A stretch of 64,000 nucleotides of DNA from Brachybacterium avium (GCF_002216795.1 NZ_CP022316.1:434001-498000), one strand, 5' to 3'. Positions 50,480 through 60,794 are shown, numbered from the stretch's first letter. The notes: a model not told the origin generated them from the sequence alone. Translations and numbers: made by a program.

Positions 50480-53400
50480 ATGGACCAGTCCCGCCGGTCG
50501 CTCCCGTCGTCCTTCTCCCCCGCCACCCAGGCATGGTTCGCGGAGTCGTTCTCCGCCCCCACCTCGGCGCAGGTCGCAGCGTGGGAGTCGATCGAGCGGG
50601 GCGAGGACACGCTGGTGGTCGCACCGACCGGGTCGGGGAAGACCCTCGCCGCGTTCCTCAGCGCGATCGACCGCCTGGCGTTGCCACGCCCTGCCAGGCC
50701 GACCGGTCGGACGGCCGCCGCCGCGGAGGGCCGGCGGACGGGGACCCGCGTCCTGTACCTCTCCCCGCTGAAGGCGCTCGGCGTCGACGTCGAGCGGAAT
50801 CTGACCTCTCCCCTGGTGGGGACGGCACGCACCGCCCAGAGGCTGGGCATCGCGGCGTCCCCGCTCAGTGTGGGTGTGCGCACCGGCGATACCCCGGCCG
50901 CCGAGCGCCGGCGACTGGTCTCCCACCCGCCGGACATCCTCATCACCACCCCCGAATCGCTGTTCCTGATGCTCACCTCCAAGGCGCGCGAGACGCTCCG
51001 CGACGTGGACACCGTCATCCTCGACGAGGTCCATGCGGTGGCGGGATCCAAGCGGGGCGTGCACCTGGCGCTGTCGCTGGCACGTCTCGATGCGCTGCTG
51101 GAGGCGCCGGCCCAGAGGATCGGACTCTCGGCGACCGTCGAACCGGTCGAGGAGGTCGCCGCCTTCCTCACCGGCTCCGGCAGGTCCCGCGAGGCGACGG
51201 TGGTGAGGCCGGAGTCGACCAAGCGGTGGGACTTCACGGTGACTCTGCCGGTGGCGGATCTCCAGGCGATCGAGCCGCCCCCCGACGCCGTGGACGACGA
51301 GGACGTCTCCGGCACGATCTGGCCGCACGTCGAGCGGGCCGTGCTGGACAGGGTGCTCGCGCACCGCTCGACGATCGTATTCACCAATTCCCGCAGCCAG
51401 GCCGAGCGTCTCACCGGCAAGCTCAACCGGCTCCATGCGCGGCGCCTCGCCGCCGCGGCGCCGCCCGGCACCGAGCCCCGGCCACCGACCCGGCGGACCC
51501 GGCGGACCCGGAGCTCGAGGACATCGCCCGTGCCCACCACGGCTCGATGTCCAAGGAGGTGCGCGCCGGCATCGAGGACCAGCTGAAATCCGGGACCCTG
51601 CGCTGCGTGGTGGCGACCTCCTCGCTCGAGCTGGGGATCGACATGGGTGCGGTGGACCTCGTGCTGCAGGTCGCCGCACCCATGTCGGTCTCGAGCCTGC
51701 TGCAGCGGGTGGGCCGCGCCGGGCACGACGTCGGTGCGATCTCGCACGGCTCGCTGCACCCGCTGCACGCCGGTGACGTGCTGCGCTCCGCCGTCGCGGT
51801 GGCCGAGGCGGTGGCGGGCCGGATCGAACCGCTCTCGGTGCCGCGCAATGCCCTGGACGTGCTCGCCCAGCACACCGTCTCCGCCGCGGCGATGGATGAC
51901 CTGCAGATCGATGAGTGGTTCGCTCTGGTCCGCACCGCACATCCCTACCGGGCGCTGCCCCGCTCGGCCTTCGACCAGACCATCGACCTGCTCGCCGGGA
52001 GGTATCCCTCCACCGCCTTCTCCGAGCTGCGGCCCCGGCTGGTGCACGATCACGAGACCGGGCTGCTGTCGGGCCGGCCGGGCGCCCAGCGCCTCGCGGT
52101 CACCAGCGGCGGCACCATCCCCGATCGCGGGCTCTACCCGGTGCATCTGGTCGCGAGCGACGACGACTCCCAGCCGCGCCGGGTGGGCGAGCTCGACGAG
52201 GAGATGGTCTACGAGTCCCGCCGGGGGGACGTGATCACGCTGGGCACCACCAGCTGGCGGATCGAGGAGATCACCGCCTCCCGGGTCACCGTCTCCCCCG
52301 CCTTCGGCATGAGCGGGCGCATCCCCTTCTGGCACGGCGACGGGGACGGGCGCCCGGCGAGCCTCGGCCGCGCGATCGCCGCCGCGCAGGCGCAGCTCGC
52401 CACCGCCGACCGCTCCGAGGCCGCCGCACAGCTGACCGCGCTCGGGCTCGACGACAACGCGAGCACCGTGCTGTTGGAACACCTGGCCGAGCAGCAGCAG
52501 GTCACGGGCTCGGTCCCCGGTCCGCAGCAGCTGGTGGTCGAGCGCTTCCTCGACGAGCTCGGGGACTGGCGGGTGGTGCTCCACTGCGCGTACGGGCAAC
52601 GGATCACCGGTCCGTGGGCACTCGCGGTCGGTGCCCGGGTGGAGGAGCGGTACGGCCTGGACGGCCAGGTGATGGCCGCCGACGACGGCATCGTGCTGCG
52701 CATCCCCCATGGTGAGGAGCCTCCCGGTGCGGAACTGTTCGTCTTCACCCCGGAGGAGATCGAGGAGGAGGTGCGGCGCCTGGTCGGTTCCTCGGCTCTG
52801 TTCGCGGCACGGTTCCGTGAGTGCGCGGCCCGCGCCCTGCTGCTGCCGAGACGGGATCCGAACCAGCGCGCACCGCTGTGGCAGCAGCGCCAGCGCTCCG
52901 CGCATCTACTCGAGGTGGCCCGCCCCCACCCCGACTTCCCGATCATGCTCGAGGCGGCGCGCGAGTGCCTCCAGGACGTCTATGACCTGCCCGCCCTGGT
53001 CGAGCTGATGGAGCAGGTGGGTCGCCGCCGCGTCGAGGTGCGGGAGGTCGAGACCCCCGCACCCTCCCCCTTCGCGCGCTCGCTGCTGTTCGGATATCTC
53101 GCCCAGTTCATCTACGACGCCGACGCCCCGCTGGCCGAACGGCGCACGGCCGCGCTCGCGCTGGATCAGTCACTGCTCGCGGAGCTGCTGGGCTCGGTGA
53201 GCCTGCGCGAGCTGCTGGACGCCGACGTCATCGCCGAGGTCGAGCAGCGCCTGCAAGGCCTGACCGTCGAGCACGCGCTGCGCGGCGCCGAGCAGATCGC
53301 CGACCTGCTGCGCCGACTCGGTCCGCTCACCCGTGACGAGCTCATCGCCCGCAGCACCGAGGGCCTCGACCTCGAAGCGGAGCTCGGTGATCTGCGCCGA

Positions 53401-55200
53401 GAACGCCGGATCATCACCGTGCGCCTGGCCGGCCAGGAGCACTTCGCCGCGGTCGAGGACGCCGGCCTGCTGCGCGATGCGCTGGGGACGGCGCTGCCGA
53501 CGGGGGTCCCGCAGGCGCACCTGGCGCCCGTGGATCAGGCAGTGGCCCAGCTGCTCGCGCGCTGGGCTCGGCGTCGGGGTCCGTTCCCGGCGGGAGCACC
53601 GGTGGAGGCCTTCGGTCTGGCCCCCGAGGTCGCACGCGCCGCCCTCGAGCAGCTCACCGCCGAGCGGGTGCTGGCCCAGGGCGAGTTCACCCCGGACCGC
53701 GAGGGCGAGGAATGGGTGGATGCGGAGGTGCTGCGGCGCATCCGTCGAGCGAGCCTGGCCGCGTCCCGGCGCGAGATCGCGCCGGTGGAGGGCCCGGTGT
53801 ACGCCCAGTTCCTCGGGCAATGGCAGCACCTCGTCCCCCGTCGTCCGGACGGCCGACGGGAGAGCGCGCACTGGCGCGGCAGCGACGGACTGCTGTCGGT
53901 GGTGGACCAGCTCACCGGTGTCTCCCTCCCCCTGTCGGCGTGGGAGACCCAGGTGCTGCCCGCACGGCTGCCGGAGATGACCCCCGCCCTGCTGGATGCG
54001 GCCTTCGCCGCCGGGGAGCTGGTGTGGACCGGCCACGGCCGCCTCGGCCGTGACGACGCCTGGATCCGCCTCCACCTCGCCGACGCCCTGCCGCTGGGGC
54101 TGGACGCCGAGGTGCTCGAGGAGGCCGCCGCCGACCTGCCCCCGGATTCCCCCGCCGCCCGCATCCTCACGCTGCTGCGCGGCACCCCCGGTGCGCTGCG
54201 GCACGGGGAGATCCTCGCGGCGCTCGCGGACGACGGCGATGCGGTCGAACCTGCCGCACTGCACGAGGCTCTGTGGGACCTCGCCTTCCGCGCGCTGATC
54301 ACCAACGACTCCTTCGAGGCCCTGCGCAGCTACGGTCGCGGCCCGGCTCCGAACAGGCCGTCCCGGGCAGGCGCCCGCTCCCGTCCGCTGACCCGAAGAG
54401 GCGCGGCACGGCTGTCGGCGGCGATGATGCGCCAGGGAGCGGCCTCGGTCTCCGACCTCGTGCCCGGTCCCGTCGGCGCGGGACGCTGGTCCGCAGTGCG
54501 GGTGGAGGGCGTCGACCCGGGGGCGCGGGCGGCGGCGCTGGCGACCCTGCTGCTGGACCGGCACGGGGTGGTCACCCGCGGCGCGATGGACGTCGAGGAC
54601 GTCCCCGGCGGCTTCGCCGCGGTCTACCGCGTGCTCGCGATGCTCGAGGAGAACGGCACCTGCCGTCGCGGCTACTTCGTCGACGGTCTGGGGGCCTCCC
54701 AGTTCGCTCCGGTCGAGGCGGTCGACCGGCTGCGGGACCGGGACCAGGAGGCGGAGACCGCGCAGCTCACGGAGCGAGCAGCGAGCGGCTCGGCGGCCGG
54801 CACCGCGACCATCGCACTGGCCGCGACCGATCCGGCCAATCCCTACGGCGCGGCGCTGACCTGGCCGCCGTTGACGATTCCGCCTCCCGAGGGGTCCACG
54901 GTCCGGCCCGCGCGCCGCGCCGGTGCGCTCGTGCTGGTCACGGGCGGGCAGGTCGGGGCGGTCGTCGACAAGGGCGCCAGGCAGCTGCTGTGGTGGGCCG
55001 ACGAGTCGGAGACCCCCGCCCTCGCCGCCCAGCTGGTACGAGCCATCGCCGAGGACTCCCGCCTGCCCCAGCTGCGGATCGAGCGGATCAACGGCCACCA
55101 GATCGACAGTGCCCCGGTCGCCGCCGTCAGGGAGGCGCTGGTGGCGGCCGGCTGCTACCGCTCCCCGAGGTCGATCCGGCTGCGAGCAGATGATCGCTGA
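50480..55200 (+). CDS. lhr: Lhr-type ATP-dependent helicase, frameshifted in the helicase core
   Basis: This large superfamily-2 DNA repair helicase has Walker A APTGSGKT (49-56), VILDEVHAV (motif II) and SATVEPVEE (motif III) in the first frame. The rest ([11 protein letters not shown] and [10 protein letters not shown] as motifs V and VI, then the winged-helix and Lhr core and a roughly 700-aa C-terminal part) is in another frame. The switch falls around 51460-51480; adding one C to the C4 run at 51476-51479 joins them as [21 protein letters not shown] and gives about 1573 aa, the normal length. Nei follows with a TGATG overlap, as in the known Lhr-Nei pairing. Confidence 0.9.
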
Positions 55201-56066
55201 TGCCGGAAGGAGACACCGTCGCCCGGCAGTGCCGGATCCTGGACGACGCCCTCGCCGGCGCCGTCCTCACCGCCTGCGACCTGCGGGTGCCGCGCGCTGC
55301 GACCACAGATCTCGTGGGCTGGACCGTGCGCGAGGTGCGGCCCCGCGGCAAGCACCTGCTGATGCGGTTGGACCCGCCGGGACCCGGCGCAGCGCCGCTG
55401 ACCCTCCACACTCACCTGATGATGGACGGGATCTGGCATGTGGACGGCAGACCGCTGCGCTCCAGCGACACCAGCGCCGGGCCTCGCCCGGACCACACGA
55501 TCCGCATCGCCCTCACCGCCCGCCACCATGACGGCCAGGAGACCCGGGCGATCGCCTATGACGTGAAGCAGGTCCGTCTGGTGCGCACCGCGGACGAGGA
55601 CACGCTGGTGGGGCAGCTGGGACCGGACCTGCTCGATCCCGCCTGGGCCGCGGATCCGGGTCTGCGGGAGCGCGCGGTGAGCAATCTCGGCGGGGAGCCG
55701 GAGCGCCCGCTCGGTCTCGCGCTGCTGGACCAGCACCTCCTCGCCGGGATCGGCAACATCTACCGCAGCGAGCTGTGCTTCCTGGCCCGTCTCCACCCGG
55801 CGGCCCCCGTCAGGGCGGTCGGCGATCTCGGTCAGATCGTCGACATCGCGCACCGGCTGCTGAGGCTCAACAGCGACCGCGCGGTGCGGGTCACCACGGG
55901 TGGGATGATAGGACGGGACGGCGACCTCTGGGTCTACGGCCGCGGCGGGAGGCCGTGCCGGCGCTGCCGCACCCGGATCGTGCGCGGAGAGCTCGGCGAG
56001 CCCCGCCTCGAGGGGGCGGAGGCACGGGTGCTGTGGTTCTGCCCACGGTGCCAGGCCGGGCCGTGA
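55200..56066 (+). CDS. nei: Endonuclease VIII-like DNA glycosylase (Nei)
   Basis: This 288-aa enzyme removes oxidised pyrimidines and cuts the abasic site. The N-terminal PEGDT supplies the catalytic Pro2 and Glu3, HTHLMMDGIW is the H2TH-side beta motif, NIYRSE lies in the helix-two-turn-helix, and a four-Cys zinc finger (CRRC...CPRC) ends the chain. The ATG overlaps the lhr stop. Confidence 0.93.
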   Translation: MPEGDTVARQCRILDDALAGAVLTACDLRVPRAATTDLVGWTVREVRPRGKHLLMRLDPPGPGAAPLTLHTHLMMDGIWHVDGRPLRSSDTSAGPRPDHTIRIALTARHHDGQETRAIAYDVKQVRLVRTADEDTLVGQLGPDLLDPAWAADPGLRERAVSNLGGEPERPLGLALLDQHLLAGIGNIYRSELCFLARLHPAAPVRAVGDLGQIVDIAHRLLRLNSDRAVRVTTGGMIGRDGDLWVYGRGGRPCRRCRTRIVRGELGEPRLEGAEARVLWFCPRCQAGP

Positions 56067-56106
56067 GCCGGTGCACGGTGGTGCACGGGTCCGTCGTCAG
56101 GATCGG

Positions 56107-56112
56107 TAGACT
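56107..56112 (+). promoter_or_regulatory. -10 element (TAGACT) of tRNA-Arg
   Basis: It lies in GATCGGTAGACT, the same 12-mer as before the phosphofructokinase gene, about 40 bases upstream of the tRNA. Confidence 0.5.
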
Positions 56113-56152
56113 TCTGCGGGTGCTCGCCGCCGTCCGCTGCGCGAGCGCCCCA

Positions 56153-56225
<73 letters not shown>

Positions 56226-56256
56226 CCGTCAACCATCGTCTCGCCAGGAGCCACCC

Positions 56257-56526
56257 TTGATCCTGAAGGTCCTCACGTTCGGCGCGATCGCGCTGCTGCT
56301 CCTGCTGCGCCTGGCCCGCACCCGATTCGGGTCGCGCCTGCTCGGGGTCCCGCAGCAAGTCCTCGGGATCGTCTTCCTGGTCGCGCTGGTGCTCGCCGGC
56401 GTCCTCGCCGTCGTGTTCGAGCAGTGGGTCCTGCTCGTCGTGGTGGTGGTCCTGCTGATCGCCAGCGGGGTCGAGGAGCTCAGAGCTCGCGGCCGTGGCG
56501 CGAGGAGCCCTCGTTCCACTCGGTGA
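56257..56526 (+). CDS. Small two-helix membrane protein
   Basis: This 89-aa protein has an N-terminal hydrophobic run (MILKVLTFGAIALLLLLRLA), a short basic loop, two further hydrophobic stretches (about 34-52 and 54-70) and an Arg-rich tail. I do not recognise a family. It starts with TTG, six bases after CCAGGAG. Its last 47 bases overlap the convergent thioesterase gene, so the basic tail may be poorly constrained. Confidence 0.6.
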   Translation: MILKVLTFGAIALLLLLRLARTRFGSRLLGVPQQVLGIVFLVALVLAGVLAVVFEQWVLLVVVVVLLIASGVEELRARGRGARSPRSTR

Positions 56527-57007
56527 CCCACCGGGGCACCTCGAGATCGTCGGGCAGCGGGCCCGCCAGCTCCAGCGCCTCCTCCATCGGCACCGAGCCG
56601 CCGCTCCGGCGCAGGAAGCGGGCGCGCACGATCGCGTCGGCCACCACTGTCCCGTCGCGGCGGAACACCTGCTCCAGGTAGATCCAGCGGTCATCGTGCC
56701 CGATCACGCGGGAGGCGAGGTCGAAGCTCTCCCAGAGCTGGAGGGACCTGCGGTAGGTGATGGTCTGCCCCGCCACCACCGGGTACCAGCCCTGATCGGT
56801 GATGCGCTGCCAGAACCCCGAGCGGACCATGAGATCCATGCGGCCCAGATCCATCAGCGTGAGATAGCGGCCGTTGTTCATGTGCCGCTGCACGTCCAGG
56901 TCCCCGGGGTTGACCCGGAAGCGCACATGCGAGGTGTCCCAAATGCCGAGCCGGCTGCGGAATCGCACCCGGATCATGAGCAGCAGCAGGCGGAAGTAGA
57001 GATTCAC
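56480..57007 (-). CDS. Acyl-CoA thioesterase (4HBT hotdog fold)
   Basis: This 175-aa protein has the hotdog motif DLDVQRHMNNGRYLTLMDLGR near residue 37, with the catalytic Asp in GDLDV, then TITYRRSLQLWESFDL and RRDGTVVADAIVRARF. It probably hydrolyses acyl-CoA esters; the substrate is unknown. An N-terminal hydrophobic stretch (LYFRLLLLMI) may touch the membrane. GTG 57007 follows GGAGG by seven bases. Confidence 0.85.
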   Translation of the reverse strand: MNLYFRLLLLMIRVRFRSRLGIWDTSHVRFRVNPGDLDVQRHMNNGRYLTLMDLGRMDLMVRSGFWQRITDQGWYPVVAGQTITYRRSLQLWESFDLASRVIGHDDRWIYLEQVFRRDGTVVADAIVRARFLRRSGGSVPMEEALELAGPLPDDLEVPRWVTEWNEGSSRHGREL

Positions 57008-57109
57008 TGAGGGTCCTCCGGGGCTCGCGTCGGCTCGTCGATGAGCTCTGGTGACTGAAGGGTAACCGGTGGGGCCGCTCTCGATCGGGCTCTTCGCGCG
57101 CCCCCGCGA

Positions 57110-57115
57110 TACTGT
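57110..57115 (+). promoter_or_regulatory. leaderless-type -10 element (TACTGT) of the orn fusion gene
   Basis: TACTGT ends exactly six bases before the GTG start at 57122. Confidence 0.55.
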
Positions 57116-57121
57116 GGCCCG

Positions 57122-59020
57122 GTGACTTCCAGCTCCACACGTGCCATCAACGATCGCATCATCTGGGTCGACTGCGAGATGACCGGCCTCGACAAGCAGC
57201 GCGACGCGCTCGTCGAGATCGCCGTCCTCGTGACCGACGCCGATCTGAACATCCTCGGGGACGGGGTCGACGTGGTCATCAGACCCCCGGCCGAGTCCCT
57301 GCAGGGCATGGATCCCTTCGTGGTGAACATGCACACCGTCTCCGGTCTGCTCGAGGAACTCGACGGCGGCATGACCCTCGAGGAGGCGCAGGCGCAGTGC
57401 CTGACATACGTGCGCCGGTACTGCCCCGAGCCCGGCAAGGCACCGCTGGCCGGCAACAGCGTCGGCACCGACCGGGTGTTCCTGGACCGTGACGTGCCCG
57501 AGTTCGCGCAGTGGCTGTCCTACCGCACCATCGATGTCTCCAGCCTCAAGGAGCTCGCCAAGCGCTGGTTCCCGCGGGTGTACTACAACATCCCCGCCAA
57601 GCACGGCGGCCACCGGGCGCTCGCCGACATCCGCGAGTCGATCCAGGAGCTGAAGTACTACCGGGAGGTGCTGCTGGTGGACGAGCCCGGTCCCACCACC
57701 GCGCAGGCCCAGGCCGCCTCCCGCAGCTTCGAGCTGCGCGAGGCGCCGATCGCCGCGCCCACGGCGTCCCCGGGACCGCATCAGCCGTGGCTGGAGCGCG
57801 TCTCCCACCGCTCCTGGCTCGAGGGCGAAAGCGATGAGCTGCTCCAGTTCGGCTCCGCCTCCGCACGCGAGGACGGCGGCTTCGCCTGGCTGGACGAGGC
57901 GGGTGCCCCCGACCTCACCCGGCCCTCGGAGCTGTGGATCACCTGCCGGATGACGCACAGCTTCGCCCTCGGCCATCTGCTGGGCCGGCCGGGCCTCGGC
58001 CACCTGGTCGATCACGGCGTGGACTCCCTGCGCGGCGTCTTCCACGACGACGAGCACGGAGGCTGGTTCTCCGCCGTCGCGGGCGGCGCCCCGGTGGATG
58101 ACTCCAAGCAGGCCTACGCCCACGCCTTCGTGGTGCTCGCCGCCTCCTCGGCCCTGGCCGCCGGACGGCCCGGCGCGAAGGAGCTGCTGGACGAGGCGCT
58201 CGCCGTGCTCGATACGAAGTTCTTCGAGCAGTCCGCGGGCATGAGCGTGGACACCTTCGACCGCGCCTTCGCCACCTGCGAGGAGTACCGCGGGATCAAC
58301 GCGAACATGCACACCGTCGAGGCGCTGCTCGCGGCGGCCGATGTCACCGGCGAGCGCCGCTGGCTGGACCGCGCCGTCGGCATCGCGACCCGCGGGATCG
58401 ACGAGTTCGCACGCAGCAACGACTGGGCGCTGCCGGAGCACTTCGACATCGACTGGACCCCGCTGCTGGACTACAACCGCGACCAGCCCGCGCACCCGTT
58501 CCGGCCCTACGGGGCGACGATCGGGCACTGGATCGAGTGGGCGCGCCTGGTGCTGCACGCCCGTGCCGCACTGATCGCGGCCGATGGCGAAGCGCCCGCG
58601 TGGATGCTGGAAGCGGCCACCGCGCTGATGGAGAAGTCCGCCGCGGCCTTCGGCGCCGATGGCGAACCGGGCTGGGTCTACACGGTGGACTGGGACGGCT
58701 CCCCCGTCTCCACCGAGCGGATGCACTGGGTGGCCGCCGAGGCCGTCGGCGCTGCGGCGGTGATGCACCAGGTGACCGGGGAGCGGATCTGGGCGGAGCG
58801 CTATGAGCAGTGGTGGGACTACATCGCCACCGCGCTCATCGATGCCGAGGACGGGTCCTGGTTCCATGAGCTCGATGCCACCGGTGCGCCGCAGGGCGTG
58901 ACCTGGCCGGGCAAGCCGGACATCTACCACGCCCTGCAGGCCACGCTCATCCCCCGCCTGCCGGTGACGCCCGCGCTCGCCGCCGCGCTGCGCGACGGAC
59001 TGCTGGACCACGACCTCTGA
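57122..59020 (+). CDS. Oligoribonuclease fused to an AGE-type sugar epimerase/isomerase
   Basis: This is a single 632-aa frame with two unrelated enzymes. Residues 8-205 are a complete DEDDh oligoribonuclease: WVDCEMTGLD (D17, E19), NSVGTDRVFLDRD and KHGGHRALADIRESI; it should degrade two- to five-base RNA and pGpG. After a 20-residue Ala/Pro linker, residues about 225-632 form an (alpha/alpha)6 barrel of the N-acylglucosamine 2-epimerase/YihS family (DGGFAWLDEAG, GGWFSAV, NANMHTVEALLAA, DIYHALQATLIPR). The linker has no in-frame ATG, GTG or TTG, so a hidden second start is unlikely. I know of no link between these activities. The GTG start is leaderless. Confidence 0.88.
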   Translation: MTSSSTRAINDRIIWVDCEMTGLDKQRDALVEIAVLVTDADLNILGDGVDVVIRPPAESLQGMDPFVVNMHTVSGLLEELDGGMTLEEAQAQCLTYVRRYCPEPGKAPLAGNSVGTDRVFLDRDVPEFAQWLSYRTIDVSSLKELAKRWFPRVYYNIPAKHGGHRALADIRESIQELKYYREVLLVDEPGPTTAQAQAASRSFELREAPIAAPTASPGPHQPWLERVSHRSWLEGESDELLQFGSASAREDGGFAWLDEAGAPDLTRPSELWITCRMTHSFALGHLLGRPGLGHLVDHGVDSLRGVFHDDEHGGWFSAVAGGAPVDDSKQAYAHAFVVLAASSALAAGRPGAKELLDEALAVLDTKFFEQSAGMSVDTFDRAFATCEEYRGINANMHTVEALLAAADVTGERRWLDRAVGIATRGIDEFARSNDWALPEHFDIDWTPLLDYNRDQPAHPFRPYGATIGHWIEWARLVLHARAALIAADGEAPAWMLEAATALMEKSAAAFGADGEPGWVYTVDWDGSPVSTERMHWVAAEAVGAAAVMHQVTGERIWAERYEQWWDYIATALIDAEDGSWFHELDATGAPQGVTWPGKPDIYHALQATLIPRLPVTPALAAALRDGLLDHDL

Positions 59021-59039
59021 GAGGTCCGCGCCGGTCGGC

Positions 59040-59390
59040 TCAGCGACTCTCGAGCCGGTCGACCGCGGATTCCATGCGCTGCACCTTGCCGTCGAGCTCG
59101 CCGGTGTGTCCGGGCCGGATATCGGCCTTCAGCACGAGGGAGACGCGGGAGCCGTAGCGGCCGGCCTCGGCCGTGGCGCGCCCGACGACCTCCATCACCT
59201 CGTCCCACTCCCCCTCGACCTCGGTGAACATCGCCGAGGTGCGGGTGGGCAGGCCGGAATCGCGCACGACGCGCACTGCGGCGGCGACCGCGTCGTGCAC
59301 GCTCGCGGTGTCCGAGCCCTCTGCGAGGTCTCGTGCGAGGGCGGGATCCGAGGGTTCACCGGTGGGCTGGACGGAGAAGGCGACGATCAT
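59040..59390 (-). CDS. Thiamine-binding protein of the MTH1187/YkoF-like family
   Basis: This 116-aa ferredoxin-like protein (former DUF77) starts MIVAFSVQPTGE and carries GLPTRTSAMFTEVEGEWDEVM and VSLVLKADIRPG. Family members bind thiamine or related pyrimidines and often form tetramers; a regulatory or scavenging role is inferred. No TPP riboswitch is visible. Tail-to-tail with the epimerase fusion. Confidence 0.85.
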   Translation of the reverse strand: MIVAFSVQPTGEPSDPALARDLAEGSDTASVHDAVAAAVRVVRDSGLPTRTSAMFTEVEGEWDEVMEVVGRATAEAGRYGSRVSLVLKADIRPGHTGELDGKVQRMESAVDRLESR

Positions 59391-59572
59391 GCCGCCAGTC
59401 TCCCCCTGCACAGCGGACGGCGCAACGCTCGAGGCGCACGATCGACGGCCCCGGTGAGGGGCGCGCGGGGAGCGCACCGGCCCATGGACAGGGTCGCAGT
59501 GAGGAACTTCAGTAGGATCGGCCCCGGTGGCCCGGGCTCGGGCCGCCGTCACCATCGACCAGAATGAGGGCC

Positions 59573-60556
59573 ATGACTTCGATCCGGATCGGCATCGTCG
59601 GCTACGGGAACCTGGGACGCGGCGTCGAGATCGCCGTCTCCCTCCAGGAGGACATGGAGCTGGTGGGCGTGTTCACGCGCCGCGATCCGGCCGCCGTGAA
59701 CACCGTGCACGAACGGACCCCCGTGCATCCGATGGATGCTCTCGAGCAGCTGCAGGGCGAGCTCGACGTGCTCGTGCTGTGCGGAGGGTCCAAGACCGAC
59801 CTGCCCGAGCAGACCCCGCTGCTCGCGGAGCGCTTCACGGTCGTGGACAGCTTCGACACGCACGCCCGGATCCCCGAGCACTTCGCTGCGGTCGACGCCG
59901 CCGCCCGCAGCGCCGGCACCACGGCGCTCATCTCCACCGGGTGGGATCCGGGCCTGTTCTCGATCAACCGCGTCTACGGTGAGTCGATCCTCCCTGCCGG
60001 CTCCACCTACACGTTCTGGGGCCGCGGCCTGTCCCAGGGGCATTCCGATGCTCTGCGCCGGATCGACGGGGTCGCCGCCGCCGTCCAGTACACGATCCCC
60101 TCCCAGGAGGCGATCGACCGCGTGCGTGCCGGTGAGCGGCCCGAGCTGTCCAACCGGGACAAGCACACGCGCGAATGCTTCGTGGTGCTCGAGGACGGCG
60201 CCGACGCCGAGGCCGTGCGCCAGGAGATCGTGACGATGCCGCACTACTTCGAGCCCTTCGAGACGTCGGTGACCTTCCTCAGCGCCGAGGAGCTGGCGCA
60301 GGATCACCAGAGCATGCCTCACGGCGGCTTCGTGATCCGCTCCGCGGAGTCCTCCCCCGGCACCACGCAGACCATCGAGTACCGCCTGCAGGAGGACTCC
60401 AATCCCGAGTTCACCGCGAGCGTGGTCGTCGCCTACGCCCGCGCCGCTGCGCGGATGGCCGCTGAGGGTCAGCACGGCGCGCGGACGCCGTTCGATGTCG
60501 CCCCGGGCCTGCTGTCCCCGAAGTCCCCCGAGCAGCTGCGCGCCGAGCTGCTGTGA
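59573..60556 (+). CDS. ddh: meso-Diaminopimelate D-dehydrogenase
   Basis: This 327-aa NADPH enzyme makes meso-DAP directly from tetrahydrodipicolinate and ammonia. The Rossmann loop is IGIVGYGNLGRGVE; STGWDPGLFSINR, WGRGLSQGHSDALRRI and the MPHGGFVIR stretch are the substrate-binding motifs of the family. It supplies both lysine (through LysA) and peptidoglycan. The start is either ATG 59573 or ATG 59564; the ribosome site is poor for both. Confidence 0.93.
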   Translation: MTSIRIGIVGYGNLGRGVEIAVSLQEDMELVGVFTRRDPAAVNTVHERTPVHPMDALEQLQGELDVLVLCGGSKTDLPEQTPLLAERFTVVDSFDTHARIPEHFAAVDAAARSAGTTALISTGWDPGLFSINRVYGESILPAGSTYTFWGRGLSQGHSDALRRIDGVAAAVQYTIPSQEAIDRVRAGERPELSNRDKHTRECFVVLEDGADAEAVRQEIVTMPHYFEPFETSVTFLSAEELAQDHQSMPHGGFVIRSAESSPGTTQTIEYRLQEDSNPEFTASVVVAYARAAARMAAEGQHGARTPFDVAPGLLSPKSPEQLRAELL

Positions 60557-60565
60557 GCGACGGCG

Positions 60566-60594
60566 TCCCGCGGGCCCGCTGAGGGCCCGCGGGG
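60566..60594 (+). terminator. ddh terminator hairpin
   Basis: An 11-bp GC stem (CCCGCGGGCCC and complement, plus an outer T-G pair) with a GCTGA loop, 10 bases after the ddh stop. Confidence 0.6.
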
Positions 60595-60678
60595 AGCCGG
60601 CACGGCGTCGGCGCTCGATGCAACGTGTCTCACACCGCCCGGAGCCGGTTCTGACTGGGATATGCCCTGGCGAACCGG

Positions 60679-60684
60679 TATATT
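60679..60684 (+). promoter_or_regulatory. -10 element (TATATT) of tRNA-His
   Basis: A strong AT-rich TANNNT hexamer about 32 bases before the tRNA. The -35 region is not clear. Confidence 0.5.
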
Positions 60685-60715
60685 GTTTTCTCGTTGCGGG
60701 TATCGCCCCGCACAT

Positions 60716-60792
60716 GGTGGTCGTAGCTCAGTTGGTAGAGCTCCTGGTTGTGGTCCAGGCGGTCGCGGGTTCAAATCCCGTCGATCACCCCA
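60716..60792 (+). tRNA. tRNA-His (GTG anticodon)
   Basis: Acceptor GTGGTCG pairs with CGATCAC (one G-U). The extra G at -1 (60716) faces C73, the tRNA-His mark. The loop holds GTG, and the T-arm is CGGGTTCAAATCCCG. CCA is encoded, unlike the other three tRNAs here. Confidence 0.95.
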
Positions 60793-60794
60793 AG

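Noticed and set aside
57700..57830. Separate start for an epimerase gene inside the orn fusion
   Set aside because: No in-frame ATG, GTG or TTG in the linker and no ribosome site.
59527..59572. Leaderless GTG start at 59527 for ddh
   Set aside because: The TAGGAT box is eight, not six, bases away and the frame does not match ddh.
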